The notes beneath the pieces were generated by a model. It searched no databases, had not been told where the DNA came from, and was given only the letters and a program-made list of their open reading frames with translations. A stretch of DNA of 64,000 bases from Chamaelirium japonicum (Eukaryota > Streptophyta > Magnoliopsida > Liliales > Melanthiaceae): contig CANTAL010000003.1 of the NCBI GenBank assembly GCA_947650365.1, forward strand, positions 124,001 through 188,000, read 5' to 3'. The position numbers and the translations under genes are program-made. This document shows, piece after piece, positions 11,722 to 23,148 of the stretch (the first letter of the stretch is position 1; the number at the start of each line of letters is the position of its first letter).

Positions 11722-14226
11722 CTAGGAGGGCGCGGGCCTCTTGGCCTCAGCGACCTCGACGTCTGCGAGGTGAAAGACGTCCTGCTCACACCTGGTAGCA
11801 GCGACCTGATCTCCTCGAATCACCACGACCCCTCTGTTGGTGGGAAACTTGAGGGCCTGGTGATTAGGCGAGGAGACCGCTTTCATCTGCCTCAACCAAG
11901 GTCGCCCTAGGATGGCATTGACAGCGGACTGCCCATCCACCACCGCGAAGCGGACTTGTCATACCTCCGGGCCCGCCGTTACGGTGAGGGTTATCTCCCC
12001 TACCACCTTAGCTACCTCGCCAGTGAAACCGGTGAGCGAGCCCGTTGAGGGAGATAAATCGATTTGTCTCAGTCCCATTCGCTGGAAGGCCGACAAGAAC
12101 AGGACGTCTACTGCACTTCCCGGGTCAATCAGGACCCGCCTTACTTCGATGTTAGCCATCATAAGGCGTATAACGAGGGGGTCATTGTGGGGGGTAACGA
12201 CCCCGGCCATGTCCTCATCCGAGAACCAAATAAAGTCTCGGGATTCCACCCTCGGGGTTTGGAGCAATACAGGGGTCAGAGAAACGGAGAATACCTTCTG
12301 AGCCCGCTCCATCTCCCTCACTTGTCGCTGCACCTCGTTGCTGGATCTTGGGCCGTTCAGGCTCCCGTTGATGGTGTGACAGACCGCCGGTCCTCCCGGG
12401 GGAGGCAGAGGTAGGGCGGGCTCAGCTGGCCCCGGGCGATCTCCCTCCCGAGGAGCCCGCGCCGGCATCACCTCGAATCTCCTTGGAGGCGAAATAAACT
12501 GATCCAAATGGCCTTGGGCGACCAAGTCCTCGAGGTGGTTCTTAAGAGCCCGGCATCTATTGGTGTGATGCCCGGGGCTGCGATGAAAAGCGCACCGCCA
12601 CGCGTTGTCGGTGGAGCCGGGCTCGCCGACCTGCAAGGGTGGTGGGTACTGGAAAAAGGGTTCATTCTGAATCTGATGAAAGATTTGCCCTGGCGAGTGG
12701 GTTAGCACGGTGAAGTCCCGCTCCCCAGGTCCCGGAGGCAGGCGCCAGTTCGCCAGCCTTCCAGCGACCACCGCGGGAGCTTGAGCGGGCTGTACAGCAG
12801 GAGCTGCGGACGGTCCGGGCAAAGGCACCGCCAGTGGCACCTCCCTCCTCTCCACGGCCTTAACGACAAGAGGTCACAGAGCCGGAGGAGGTCGCTGCTC
12901 GACTGCCTTTCCCTTTCGGTCTAGCACCGCATCTTCGAGCTTGATGTATTGCTGGACCAGGGCAAATAGTTCAACCATCGTGCGAGGATCTTTGATCACT
13001 AGAGCGTCATGAAGCTTGCCTCCCTCGGGGAGGGCGCTTCTGAAAGCACTCACCACGGTATGATCTTGGCCCGCCGCATCTTCCAGAGCGAGGTAGGCGC
13101 TTCGGAATCGCGTTGCGAAGCACCAGAGCGTTTCGCGAGCTCCCATGGCTAAAGTAAACAGAGACTCGATTCTTTTCGGGGGCTGCCTATTGTAGCGATA
13201 CTGCTCCAGGAATAGCCTAGAGAGAGTTGGAAAGTCGGGGATCATGCCGGGCGGCAACTTGTGGAACCAGTTCAACGCCGAGCCGGTCAAACTGCTCGGG
13301 AATGCTCGGCACAAGACGTGGTCCTGGTCCCGGAAAAACAGAAGCTTTCTGTAGGCCAAAAGGTGGTCAACGGGATCCTGCGACCCGTCAAACAATACAA
13401 ACTTTGGGGGGGTCCAGTGGTGCGGAAAACCCCCTTGGTGAACCTCGCTGGTGAAAGGTGAGCTACCTCCGTGGGCGGCGAGGTCTTCCAGTAAATCTAC
13501 TGGCGCACTAGATCGCTGCCAGTGCCCGGGGAGAACTCCCAGAGGCGGCTGCGCAGGTCCTAGGCGGTCTTGTACGCTCCCTCGTGGCAAGGCCGGACCC
13601 ACCCCGCGGCGACCCTCGGGGGCCACCGCTCGGCGGCCTCCTTGCTGTTCGCCCGCGGATTCCTTCAGCGCGTCAGTTGGTCTGTGGGAGGCCGTTGCCT
13701 CGCGAGCTTCGGGAGGTATAGCCACCGCAGGCTCTTTCCCTCTTAGCCGATGGAGCGGGTCGCGATCCCGCTCTAGAGACCTTGCCTCCGACCCGTCAGA
13801 ATCGATGCTCCGGCTACGGCGGCAAGAGATGGTCGTGCGCGAGGTCGCCTGGTTGCTAGACCGCTGGGTTACTAGCTTCTGCAACCTCGTGAGCGGGGTT
13901 TTCGGCACCCTGCGCACGGTCGCTCTCCCGACCGGGGGTTCCGGACGGGAAACCTACCGCGCCGGAGCGGTCGTGACCGGGCGCGATGTTGACGCTGGTG
14001 GTCGCACCGGAGGTGCCGTATTCGCCAGACCGGAGCGTCGGCTGGCCGCCGGAACCTGACGCAGTCGCGTCAGTTCCTCCATCATGGCCCGCTGGGTGGC
14101 CAACATCTCCAACAAGAGTTGGTCACTGAGCGGGACCTCGGGCTGAGGGGTCTCAACAGGATGTTCGCTGCGCGCAGATCTCGCGCGGGTCCTTGGTCGC
14201 CTGCGTCCCCTTATCGCCGGAGCCAT
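11722..14226 (-). pseudogene. gag: gag-protease of element A (Tat lineage), three internal stops
   Basis: One minus-strand frame runs from ATG 14226 to TAG 11722. It is broken only by stops at 13956-13954 (TAG), 12876-12874 (TGA) and 11961-11959 (TGA), each one C-to-T change from CAG/CGG or CGA. Order: a basic N-terminus (RGRRRPRTRARSAR), the retrotransposon gag core around 13480-12900 (FVLFDGSQDPVDHLLAYRK, ALNWFHKLPPG), a CAFHRSPGHHTNRC knuckle-like motif (12560-12500), then an aspartic protease. The protease motif reads LIDPGSAVDVL where DTG or DSG is expected, so the flap-side residue is changed and activity is doubtful. It continues through AILGRPWL. The product would be the capsid polyprotein of a Ty3/gypsy particle. 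Confidence 0.88.
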
Positions 14227-14298
14227 CTTTGGGGTTACGAGAGCCGACGGTGCTCAACCGCGTGGTCGTGGGTGTTCTCGCAGGAACCAGCCGAAGAT

Positions 14299-14314
14299 CC
14301 CACATACGGCGCCA
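14299..14314 (-). other. Element A primer binding site
   Basis: The minus strand reads TGGCGCCGTATGTGGG two bases inside the 5' LTR. It is almost the same as element B's PBS (TGGCACCGTCTGTGGG), a type common in the Tat lineage. I do not assign the tRNA. Confidence 0.8.
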
Positions 14315-14316
14315 AA

Positions 14317-15373
14317 TGTTCGGGGGATTTTTCGCTGGTCCGTGCGGCGTACCTGTAAGACAAAGAAAAGAGAACGTGAGAACGGCTGGCTCCCTTAGGA
14401 GCGCAGACCCTCCGACGCTTAAGTCAGTCACGGTAGCACAACGACGAGCTGTTGTATACCAAAGTGGTAGGGAAAAGGATTTCGAACCTGTACTCTGGAG
14501 CCTGGGGGTGAGCATTTATAGACATTGGCGACCTACCGCTGTCCGACACGTGGAGATTCTTCCAGGGCCTTCTAGACCCCCACGTTCTGGCTTGCGTGGG
14601 TCTGACAGTCCTTGGTACTCGCGCCCTGACATTCTGTCGTTAAGCCTGCCAGGCGGTTTGAGTGGGGGAGAGCATCTTTCTTGTTGCTGCCAGCTGGCTG
14701 TTCTGGAATGTTCAAGTCTGGGCGATCTCAAAACTGACTCTAGCGGGCTTCCATGGACGTTAGTCCACGTAGCTTCCGTGGGATTTCGACACCTGGCCAC
14801 CTTTATGTCTCTCTATGGGGGCGACCTCCGATGGGAAGCCAGGGCGAGCTCGTCCTCCGTTGCTCCGCCTTCTTTTCCACATCTATCAAGAGTCGGACCT
14901 CGCAGGAGCGACCTCTTCGATAAATAGGAGAGTCTTGGCGAGCTTGGTGAGCTCTGGAGTGGGTTTGGGCGAGCTCCTGAGCGAGCTTGGGCGAGCTCCT
15001 GAGCGAGCATGGGCGAGTTCCTGAGCGAGCTTGGGCGAGCTCCTGAGCGAGCTTGGGCGAGCTCCTGAGCGAGCATGGGCGAGCTCCTGAGCGAGCTTGG
15101 GCGAGCTCCTGAGCGAGCTTGGGCGAGCTCCTTAGCGAGCAAGGGCGAGCTCCTGAGCGAGCTTTGGCGAGCTCCCGAGTGAGCTTAGGCGAGCTCCAGC
15201 GAGCTTAGGCGAGTTCCAGTGAGTTTTGGCGAGCTCCTTAGTGAGCTTAGGCGAGCTCCAGCGAGCTCTTTGCCTAGGCCCCTTCAGCCCAATGTGGATC
15301 TCGCTCCCTGTCAAGATGATTTGGTGAGCACGGGGGGAGCGAACTCCAGGGCAGATTTCAGCTACCCCCAACA
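14317..15373 (-). repeat. Element A 5' LTR
   Basis: 1057 bp, equal in length to the other LTR. The minus-strand TATAAATG at 14520-14513 is the likely core promoter for gag. A 22-bp minisatellite occupies 14940-15270 with slightly different unit variants from the 3' copy. It begins TGTTGGGG on the minus strand and abuts satellite at 15374. Confidence 0.95.
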
Positions 15374-16310
15374 CGATCCATTCTAATTCATTCGCACGAA
15401 TATATCCATTCTAATTCATTCGTACGATCCATTCTAATTCATTCTTACGATTCATATGAGCTATTCTAATTCATTCGTACGACCTATTCTAATTCATTCG
15501 TACGATCCATTCTAATTCATTCGCACGAATGTATCCATTCTAATTCATTTGTAAGATCCATTCTAATTCATTCGTACGATCCATTCTAATTCATTCGTAC
15601 GATCCATTCTAATTCATTCGTACAATCCATTGTAATTCACTCGTACGATCCATTCTAATTCATTCGTATGAGCTATTATAATTTATTTGTATGATTGTAG
15701 CCATTCTAATTCATTCTACGAATGTAGCCATTCTAATTCATTCGTATGACCCAATCTATTTCATTCGTACGGTCCATTCTAATTCATTCGTACGAGCTAT
15801 TCTAATTCAGTCACACGAATGTATCCATTCTAATTCATTTGTACGATCCATTCTAATTCATTCGTACGATCCATTCTAATGTATTCGTACGAGCTATTCT
15901 AATGCATTCGTACGATCCATTCTAATTCATTCGAACAATCTATAATCTCACGAATGCATCCATTCTAATTCATTCATACGATCCATTCTAATTCATTCGC
16001 ACGTTCCATTCTAATTCATTCGTACGATCCATTCGAATTTATTCGCTAAAATGTATCCATCCTAATTCATTCGTCCGATCCATTCTAATATATTCGTACG
16101 AACGAATGTAGCCATTCTAATTCATTCATACGATCCATTCTAATTCATTCGCATGAATGTATCCATTATAATTCATTCGTACGACCTATTCTAATTCATT
16201 CGTACGATCCATTCTAATTCATTCGCACGATTCATTCTAATTTATTCGTACGATCCATTCTAATTCATTCATTCGTACGATCCATTTTAATTCATCCGTA
16301 CGAATGTATC
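15374..16310 (+). repeat. 23-bp satellite, forward block
   Basis: Forward-orientation satellite between element A and the Cassandra element. It includes the recurring odd variant CAATCTATAATCTCACGAATGCATCC at about 15945, split here only as a landmark of higher-order structure, with several GTAGCC-type 28-bp units. The last five bases, GTATC (16306-16310), are the left target duplication of Cassandra. Confidence 0.95.
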
Positions 16311-16652
16311 TGTAACATCCGTCCCAAACACACAAGATATTGTCCGCTTTGCCCGTGCCCGCACGAGAGCTTCCCAGGGAGGTTACCCATCCTAGTACTA
16401 CTCTCGCCCGAGCACGCTTAACTATGGAGTTCTTACGAAGTCCGTAGCGGCGCACGGTTTTAAAACGCATCTTCTATGTTTGGGAGGGGAAATTATATAA
16501 GTAGCTCAGGATCTTCTTCTCTCCAAGCGATGTGGGGATAACTCATGGCCTTGTACACCTCACCTCACCTCACCTCACCTCATCCATCTTGGCATTCCCG
16601 CCTCAGGAGTCTTGGCTCTTGGCTATTGGCCTATTGGATCTTGATCGTCACA
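16311..16652 (-). repeat. Cassandra 3' LTR with 5S rRNA-derived promoter region
   Basis: On the minus strand, positions about 16437-16365 read AGAACTCCATAGTTAAGCGT, then GCTCGGGCGAGAGTAGTACT, AGGATGGGTAACC and TCCCTGGGAAG. This corresponds to the 5S rRNA internal promoter (A box, intermediate element, C box), with one change in GGGTGACC. It is not a full 5S gene because the flanking 5S stem ends are absent. A CACCT microsatellite run follows near 16558-16580. Confidence 0.93.
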
Positions 16653-16716
16653 ATCCACCCCCCTTAGGGCTACACGTCCTCGTGTAGGGTTAGACCCTAC
16701 CATCCCGAGGAGAACC

Positions 16717-16729
16717 GGCTCTGATACCA
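16717..16729 (-). other. Cassandra primer binding site
   Basis: Minus-strand TGGTATCAGAGCC, complementary to the 3' end of initiator methionine tRNA, three bases from the 5' LTR. Confidence 0.93.
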
Positions 16730-16732
16730 TTT

Positions 16733-17074
16733 TGTAACATCCGTCCCAAACACACAAGATATTGTCCGCTTTGCCCGTGCCCGCACGAGAGCTTCCCAGG
16801 GAGGTCACCCATCCTAGTACTACTCTCGCCCGAGCACGCTTAACTACGGAGTTCTTACGAAGTCCGTAGCGGCGCACGGTTTTAAAACGCGTCTTCTATG
16901 TTTGGGAGGGGAAATTATATAAGTAGCTCAGGATCTCCTTCTCTCCAGGCGATGTGGGGCTAACTCATGGCCTTGTACACCTCACCTCACCTCACCTCAC
17001 CTCATCCATCTTGGCATTCCCGCCTCAGGAGTCTTGGCTCTTGGCTATTGGCCTATTGGATCTTGGTCGTCACA
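16733..17074 (-). repeat. Cassandra 5' LTR with 5S rRNA-derived promoter region
   Basis: The second 342-bp copy, with the 5S-like segment at about 16859-16787 on the minus strand. Here the canonical GGATGGGTGACCTCC is intact. It would supply a Pol III-type internal promoter, as proposed for the Cassandra family. Confidence 0.93.
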
Positions 17075-20000
17075 GTATCCATTCTAATTCATTCGTATGA
17101 TCCATTCTAATTCATTCGTACGAGCTATTCAAATTCAATCGTACGACCCATTCTAATTCATTTGTATGATCTATTCTAATTCATTTGCACGATCCATTCT
17201 AATTCATTTGTACGATCCATTCTAATACATTCGTACGATCCATTCTAATTCATTCGCACGAATGTATCCATTCTAATTCATTCGTATGATCCATTCTAAT
17301 TTATTTGTACGAGCCATTCTAATTCATTCGTACGACCCAATCTAATTCATTCATACGATCCATTCTAATTCATTCGTACGATCCATTCTAATTCATTCAT
17401 ATGATACATTCTAATTCATTCGTACGAGCCATTCTAATTTATTCGTATGAGCCATTCTAATTCATTCGTACGATCCATTCTAAATCATTCGCATGACCCA
17501 TTCTAATTTGTTCGTACAATCCATTCTTATTCATTCGTACGATACATTCTAATTCATGCTAATTCATTCACACAAATGTATCCATTCTAATTCATTCGTA
17601 CGATCCATTCTAATTCATTCGTACGATCCATTCTAATTCATTCGCACGAGCCATTCTAATTCATTCGTACGAGCCATTCTAATTCATTCGTACAACCCAT
17701 TCTAATTCATTCGTATGGCCCATTCTAATTTATTCGTAAGACCCATTCTAATTTATTCGTACGATCCATTCTAATTCATTTGTACGATCCATTCTAATTC
17801 ATTCGTATGAACCATTCTAATTCATTCGTATGATCCATTATAATTCATTCGTACGAATATATCTATTCTAATTTATTCGTACGACCCTTTCTAATTCATT
17901 TGTACGATCCATTCTAATTCATTCGCGATCCATTTTAATTCATTCATACGAACCATTCTAATTCATTCGTACGCGCTATTCTAATTCATTCGTACGACTC
18001 ATTCTAATTCGTTCGTATAATCAATTCTAAGTTATTTGTACGATCCATTCTAATTCATTCCCATGAATGTATCCATTCTAATTTATTCGTACAATCCATT
18101 CTAATATATTCGTACGAATGTATCCATTCTAATTCATTCGTACGACCAATTCTAATTCATTCGTACGATCCATTTTAATTCTTTCATACGAGCCATTCTG
18201 ATTCATTCACACGAATGTATCCATTCTAATTCATTCGTACGATCAATTCTAACTCATTCGTTCGATCCATTCTAATTCATTCGTTCGACCCATCCTAATT
18301 TATTCGTACGATCCATTCTAATTCATTTGTACGATCTACAATCACACGAATGTAGCCATTCTAATTTATTCGCACGAACAAATGGTACGAATGAATTAGA
18401 ATGGGTCGTACGAATGAATTAGAATAGCTCGTACGAATGAATTAGAATGAATCATACACGTATTCATCCATTTTCATTAGAATGAATTAGAATGGATCGT
18501 ATGAATGAATTAGAATGGATCGTATGAATGAATTAGAATGGATCATACCAATGAATTAGAATATATCGTACGAATGAATTAGAATGGATCGTACGAATGA
18601 GTTAGAATGGATCATATGAATGAGTTAGAATGGATCGTACGAATAAATTAGAATGGGTCATACGAATGAATTTGAATGGTTCGTACGAATGAATTTGAAT
18701 GGTTCGTATGAATGAATTAGAATGATTCGTATGAATGAAATAGAATGGATCGTACGAATGAATTAGAATGGATACATTCATGCGAATGAATTAGAACGGA
18801 TCGTACGAATGAATTAGAATGGATCGTATGAATGAATTAGGATGGATCATACAAATGAATTAGAATAGCTCGTACTAATGAATTAGAATAGTTTGTACGA
18901 TTGAATTAGAATGGATCGTACGAATGAATCAGAATGGATCGTACGAATGAATTAGTTTAGTTCTGACGAATGAATTAGAATTAATACATTTGTGCGAATG
19001 AATTAGAATGGGTTGGACGAATGAATAAGAATGGATCGTACGAATGGTGTAGAATGGATCGTACGAATGAATTAAAATGGGTCGTACGAATGAATTAGAA
19101 TAGCTCGTACGAATGAATTAGAATTGATCGTACGAAAGAATTAGAATAGCTAGTACGAATAAATTAGAATGGATCGTACGAATGAATTAGAATGGTTCGT
19201 ACAAATGAATTAGAATGGATCGTGCGAATGAATTAGAACGGATCGTACGAATGAATTAGAATGGATCACACGAATGAATTAGAATGGGTCGTACGAATGA
19301 ATTAGAATGGATACATTTGTGCGAATGAATTAGAATGGATCATACGAATGAATTAGAATGGACCATACGAATGTATTAGAATGGTTTGCACGAATGAATT
19401 AGAATAGCTCGTACGATCCATTATAATTCATTCGTATGATCCATTCTAATTCATTCTAATTCATTAGTACGAACCATTCTAATTCATTCGTACAAGCTAT
19501 TCTAATTCATTCGTACGACCCATTCTAATTCGTTCGTACGATCCATTCTAATTCGTTCGTACGATCCATTCTAATTCATTCTAATTCATTCGCATGAATA
19601 TATCCATTCTAATTCATTAGTACGATTCATTCTAATTCATTCTCACGATCCATTCTAATTCATTCGTACGACCCATTCTAATTCATTAGTATGACCAATT
19701 CTAATTCATTTGTATGATCCATTCTAATTCATTCGTACGACCCATTCTAATTCATTCGTATGATCCATTCTAATTCATTCGCACGATCCATTCTAATTCA
19801 TTCGTACGGTCCATTCTAATTCGTTTGTATGATCCATTCTAATTCATTCGTACGAACTATTCTAATTCATTCATTCAATCCATTCTAATTTATTCGTACG
19901 AATGTATCTATTCTAATTCATTCGTACCACATATTCTAATACATTCGTACGATACATTCTAATTCATTCTTACGATCCATTCTAATTCATTCGTGATCCA

Positions 20001-20569
20001 TTCTAATTCATTCGTACGAAGTATTCTAATTCATTCGTATGGGCTATTCTAATTCATTCATACAATCCATTCTAATTTGTTCGTGCGATCCATTCTAATT
20101 CATTCGTACGATCCATTCTAATTCATTCGCACGAATGTATCCATTCTAATTTATTCGTACGGTCCATTCTAATACATTCGTACGAATGTATCCATTCTAA
20201 TTCATTCGTTCGACCCATTCTAATTCATTCGTACGAGCCATTCTAATTTATTCAAACGAATGTATCCATTCTATTTCATACGTACGATCCATTCTAATTC
20301 AATCGTACAATCCATTCTAATTCATTCGTACGACCCATTCTAATTCATTCGTACGATCCATTTTCTAATTTATTCGTACGATCTACTATCGTACGAATGT
20401 AGATATTCTAATTCATTCGCACGAACGAATGGTACGAATAAATTAGAATGGGTCTTACGAATGAATTAGAATAGCTCGTACGAATGATTTAGAATGGATC
20501 GTACACGAATGTATCTATTCTAATTAGAATGAATTAGAATGGATCGTATGAATGAATTAAAATGGCTCG
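17075..20569. repeat. 23-bp satellite with two orientation switches
   Basis: Forward 17075-18370, reverse 18371-19407, forward 19408-20420, reverse 20421-20569. The two forward-to-reverse switches (about 18366-18385 and 20420-20440) have nearly the same sequence (CGCACGAAC.AATGGTACGAAT). Both are preceded by GATCTAC.ATC variants and followed by a short forward relic, so this is a higher-order duplication of about 2.06 kb. GCTCG at 20565-20569 is the left target duplication of element C. Confidence 0.93.
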
Positions 20570-22169
20570 TGTAATGCCCGATACTTTTACTAAGACAAAC
20601 CCCTGATTTTATTATTAATAATTAGGGCCTTGATTATATAATATCAATTGCTGCATTTTGGCACGGTATTGGAGAGCATGTAATGCATTGTTGGATTTAA
20701 ATTTAGACCGGACCATAAGTCTCGAGTCCAAATCACAAAGCGACATGGTGATGAGATTGCTCAAGCATGTGGGTGTGTGAGTCGGTACACGCTCGCGTAT
20801 GCACGAGTGTTACATGTGCAAGTGAGAACAAATTATTTATTTAACTATTAATTGTATTAATATTGCCGACCATGGTGTGAACCTGTAGCGACCCACCGCC
20901 GTACGACGCATGTCACGACACCCAATCAAGTGTTCGACCTAGGGCCGGTATGATGACCCAAGCACCGATCTGATTCGATCGGGTTATCTCGAATCCCGAG
21001 ACCCTAGGCCGGCACACTATGACTCCACCCCAATCTCCCTTTTGATCTTGGCCGTTGGATGAAGATCTAATGTATCGGACCACCTTGTTTTTTTTTCAAT
21101 CATTCCCTAGGACATCGGACTTAGATCCGACGGACGAGATGCACCAACACAAACCCCATATGTGCAACAACTCAAAAAAAATAAATAAATAAATAAAAAT
21201 GAAATCTCATTCAACCCACCTCTTGTACATACTCTAGTGTACCAACTCAAACACCTTTACTTCGTTACAGCAAAAACCGAAACCCCACCTTCATCCTATT
21301 CAAATCTGTACTTAATTTTTAAACCAACTCTTTCAACCACCCCATCTCAACCAACCCATCTCCCCTCTTCCGTACACACTGGCAACCCCATATCTCTCTC
21401 TTTCCCCTCTATCTCCTCAATAACCCGAACCCATCTCAGCCATCCATCTCTCCCTCTCATCTCCACCAACAAACCCGAAACCAACCCATATCTCCCTCCC
21501 CCTCTCATCCCTATCTCTCGGATCCTTCTCGACCCGACCCGAACCCAACCCTCTCCCTCTCTCTCAGATCCATTTCCCCCCTCACCCGATCTCTCTCTCA
21601 TCTCTCTCTCGGATCTCTCTCCCTCTCACCCGATCCCATCCCCATCAGCCACCCCCCCCTCCATCACCCTTTGTCAACCACTACAGCCACCCTAAGGCCC
21701 GTAGCCCCTCTCCGCCGCCCCAAATCCCGTAGATCCCGCCCCGAATCCCGCCTGTACCGGCCGCCGTCCCCCTTTGTCCTATAAAAACCCTAACCTGACC
21801 CCCCTTCCTCAGCCCGACCCCTCACCCCTCTTCGATCCCTCATTTTCCCCCTGATCTCTGTCCTTCATGGGTGGCCTGCGCGTGGTGCCGGCACCGGAGA
21901 GGAAACGACCAGCCGGAGGAGGTGTCGCAGCCGCAGCTGACGACCCTTCCCCAACCAATCGGTCAGCCCCTCCCCTTTTTACCTTTTTCTTTGTTTCCTT
22001 TGTGTGAATCCGGACGACCCCAAACCCCGGTGGGTTTTGCCCTATTGTAGACATGGCTGCCGGCCCGATGGCCGGCGGTTATGCCGCCAACAAAAGACGA
22101 CCAAGCCCTTTCCGACCACCCGGCCACCTTGGCCAAGTACTACCCGGTGCTCAGACACGAGTGTAGATC
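20570..22169 (+). repeat. Element C 5' LTR, first part (before element B)
   Basis: Matches 41150-42752 of the 3' LTR. It contains a CT-rich tract (about 21340-21660) and a TATAAAAA box at 21780-21787 followed by ACCCTAACC. Further on come CT-rich leader-like sequence and an ATG at 21868 in a GC-rich stretch with possible GT-AG borders (about 21961 to 22050). The open frame at 21237-21695 lies upstream of the TATA box and is a low-complexity reading. The final AGATC (22165-22169) is the left target duplication of element B. Confidence 0.9.
21780..21787 (+). promoter_or_regulatory. TATA box in element C 5' LTR
   Basis: TATAAAAA in context GTCCTATAAAAACCCTAACC. The 3' LTR has the same box at 42363-42370. 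It is the likely start of element C transcription, making U3 about 1.2 kb and R-U5 about 2.6 kb. Confidence 0.65.
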
Positions 22170-22984
22170 TGTGGGTGCAAATTTTGGCAGAAGTTTACCA
22201 ACTACCGCGGGACCCACCGGCCCTGCCTGGTAGGTCCACGAGGACCACCGCAGGACCCACCGGCCCTGCCTGGTGGGTCCACGAAGACTACCACGGGACC
22301 CACCGGCCCTGCCTGGTGGGCCCACGAAGACTACCACGGGACCCACCGGCCCTGCCTGGTGGGCCCACGAAGACTACCACGGGACCCACCGGCCCTGCCT
22401 GGTGGGCCCACGAGGACCACCGCGGGACCCACCGGCCCTGCCCGGTAGGCCCACGAGCCTGTGGAATCCCCCAGAAGACGGTAGCGGGGCCCGCCAGCTT
22501 TACCTGGAGAATCCCCAGATACGACAGCAGAAAACCGCCATTTACCACCAGAAAATCCTATAAATAGCAGAGCCTTCGAATGTAAAAGGATCGAGATCTA
22601 GGATCCGAAAATTCTGATTTTCCACTCTGAGATCTGACTTTCAGAACCAGAGCTCTGAAATCTCTCAACTTTCCCTTTTCTATTTCCCTTTGATCTCTCT
22701 CTTTCGAAGAGATCAGATTGTCTTGAGTGAGACTCGGCCTGTCGAGATCACTTCGATATAAGTGTTAGTGAATTCGGGTTGCTCCCAATAGAACGGAGAC
22801 GTAGGCTTCGGCTGAACTCCGAGATCATATCTCTCGTGTCAAATCTCTGATTGCATCTATCTCTCTGTTTGCATTTTGTGAGTTCCAACTCGAATCGATA
22901 GATCGAGCAACGCTCTCTTCGACTTCAACTTCGATTGACTGGTGAGGCGGGGTCTTCGGGTTGGCACGAAGATTTTCCCCCACA
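22170..22984 (+). repeat. Element B 5' LTR
   Basis: 815 bp, TGTGGGTGC...CCCCCACA, paired with 34782-35595 and differing at about a dozen places. It holds six copies of a 43-bp unit (GGGACCCACCGGCCCTGCC...; GACCC landmarks at 22211, 22254, 22297, 22340, 22383 and 22426). TATAAATA at 22559-22566 is the likely promoter. Open frames through the 43-bp repeats are not genes. Confidence 0.95.
22559..22566 (+). promoter_or_regulatory. TATA box in element B 5' LTR
   Basis: Canonical TATAAATA preceded by ATCC. The equivalent in the 3' LTR is at 35170-35177. It is expected to drive the genomic transcript, placing about 390 bp in U3. Confidence 0.8.
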
Positions 22985-22987
22985 GTT

Positions 22988-23003
22988 TGGCACCGTCTGT
23001 GGG
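22988..23003 (+). other. Element B primer binding site
   Basis: TGGCACCGTCTGTGGG, three bases after the 5' LTR. It is closely similar to element A's PBS and to other Tat-lineage elements. The tRNA is not assigned. Confidence 0.82.
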
Positions 23004-23148
23004 ATACGAGCAAAAAGTCAAGCTCTCTCCACTACGACTTGATCGGTTGAGCATACAACCAATCTTGATAGCCAAACTTCCTCGCCCTCTCGGTTGATCA
23101 GACAACTGATCGGACGTCGGCACTCTCGTTGCACCCTTCGTCCTCTGA

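Larger units (their letters stand above)
4640..15373 (-). mobile_element. Element A: deleted Tat-lineage Ty3/gypsy LTR retrotransposon with antisense gene
   Basis: The element is bounded by two 1057-bp direct repeats beginning TGTTCGG and ending CCAACA. Flanks CGATT (4635-4639) and CGATC (15374-15378) are a probable 5-bp target duplication with one mismatch. The sense strand is minus: PBS at 14299-14314, gag and protease at 14226-11722, an integrase tail at about 11500-11286, and a polypurine tract at 5708-5697. RT, RNase H and the integrase core are missing. An intron-containing gene lies on the plus strand at 7717-10259. The PBS, the gag and knuckle type, the integrase tail and the antisense gene all place it in the Tat lineage. 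LTR copies differ by roughly 1-2% by eye, so insertion was recent. The element needs proteins in trans. Confidence 0.93.
16311..17074 (-). mobile_element. Cassandra-type TRIM retrotransposon
   Basis: A 764-bp non-coding element: two 342-bp LTRs (TGTAAC...GTCACA), an 80-bp interior and a perfect GTATC duplication (16306-16310 and 17075-17079). On the minus strand the PBS TGGTATCAGAGCC (initiator-Met tRNA) lies at 16729-16717 beside the 5' LTR. A purine-rich tract, CTAAGGGGGGTGGAT, lies at 16667-16653. Both LTRs carry 5S rRNA-derived sequence, the hallmark of Cassandra. The LTRs differ at about seven positions. It encodes no protein and depends on other elements' enzymes. Confidence 0.95.

Noticed and set aside
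16237-16877. 5S rRNA genes
   Set aside because: Only the internal promoter part of 5S is present, inside two LTRs with a PBS between them. This is Cassandra, with no functional 5S gene.
21237-21695. Pro/Ser-rich open frame in the element C LTR (repeated at 41820-42287)
   Set aside because: It is a reading of a CT-rich tract upstream of the TATA box, and conservation comes from LTR duplication only.
22004-22567. Open frames with repeated GTHRPCLVGP-like peptides
   Set aside because: They are translations of the 43-bp LTR minisatellite and recur at 34576-35133 for the same reason.
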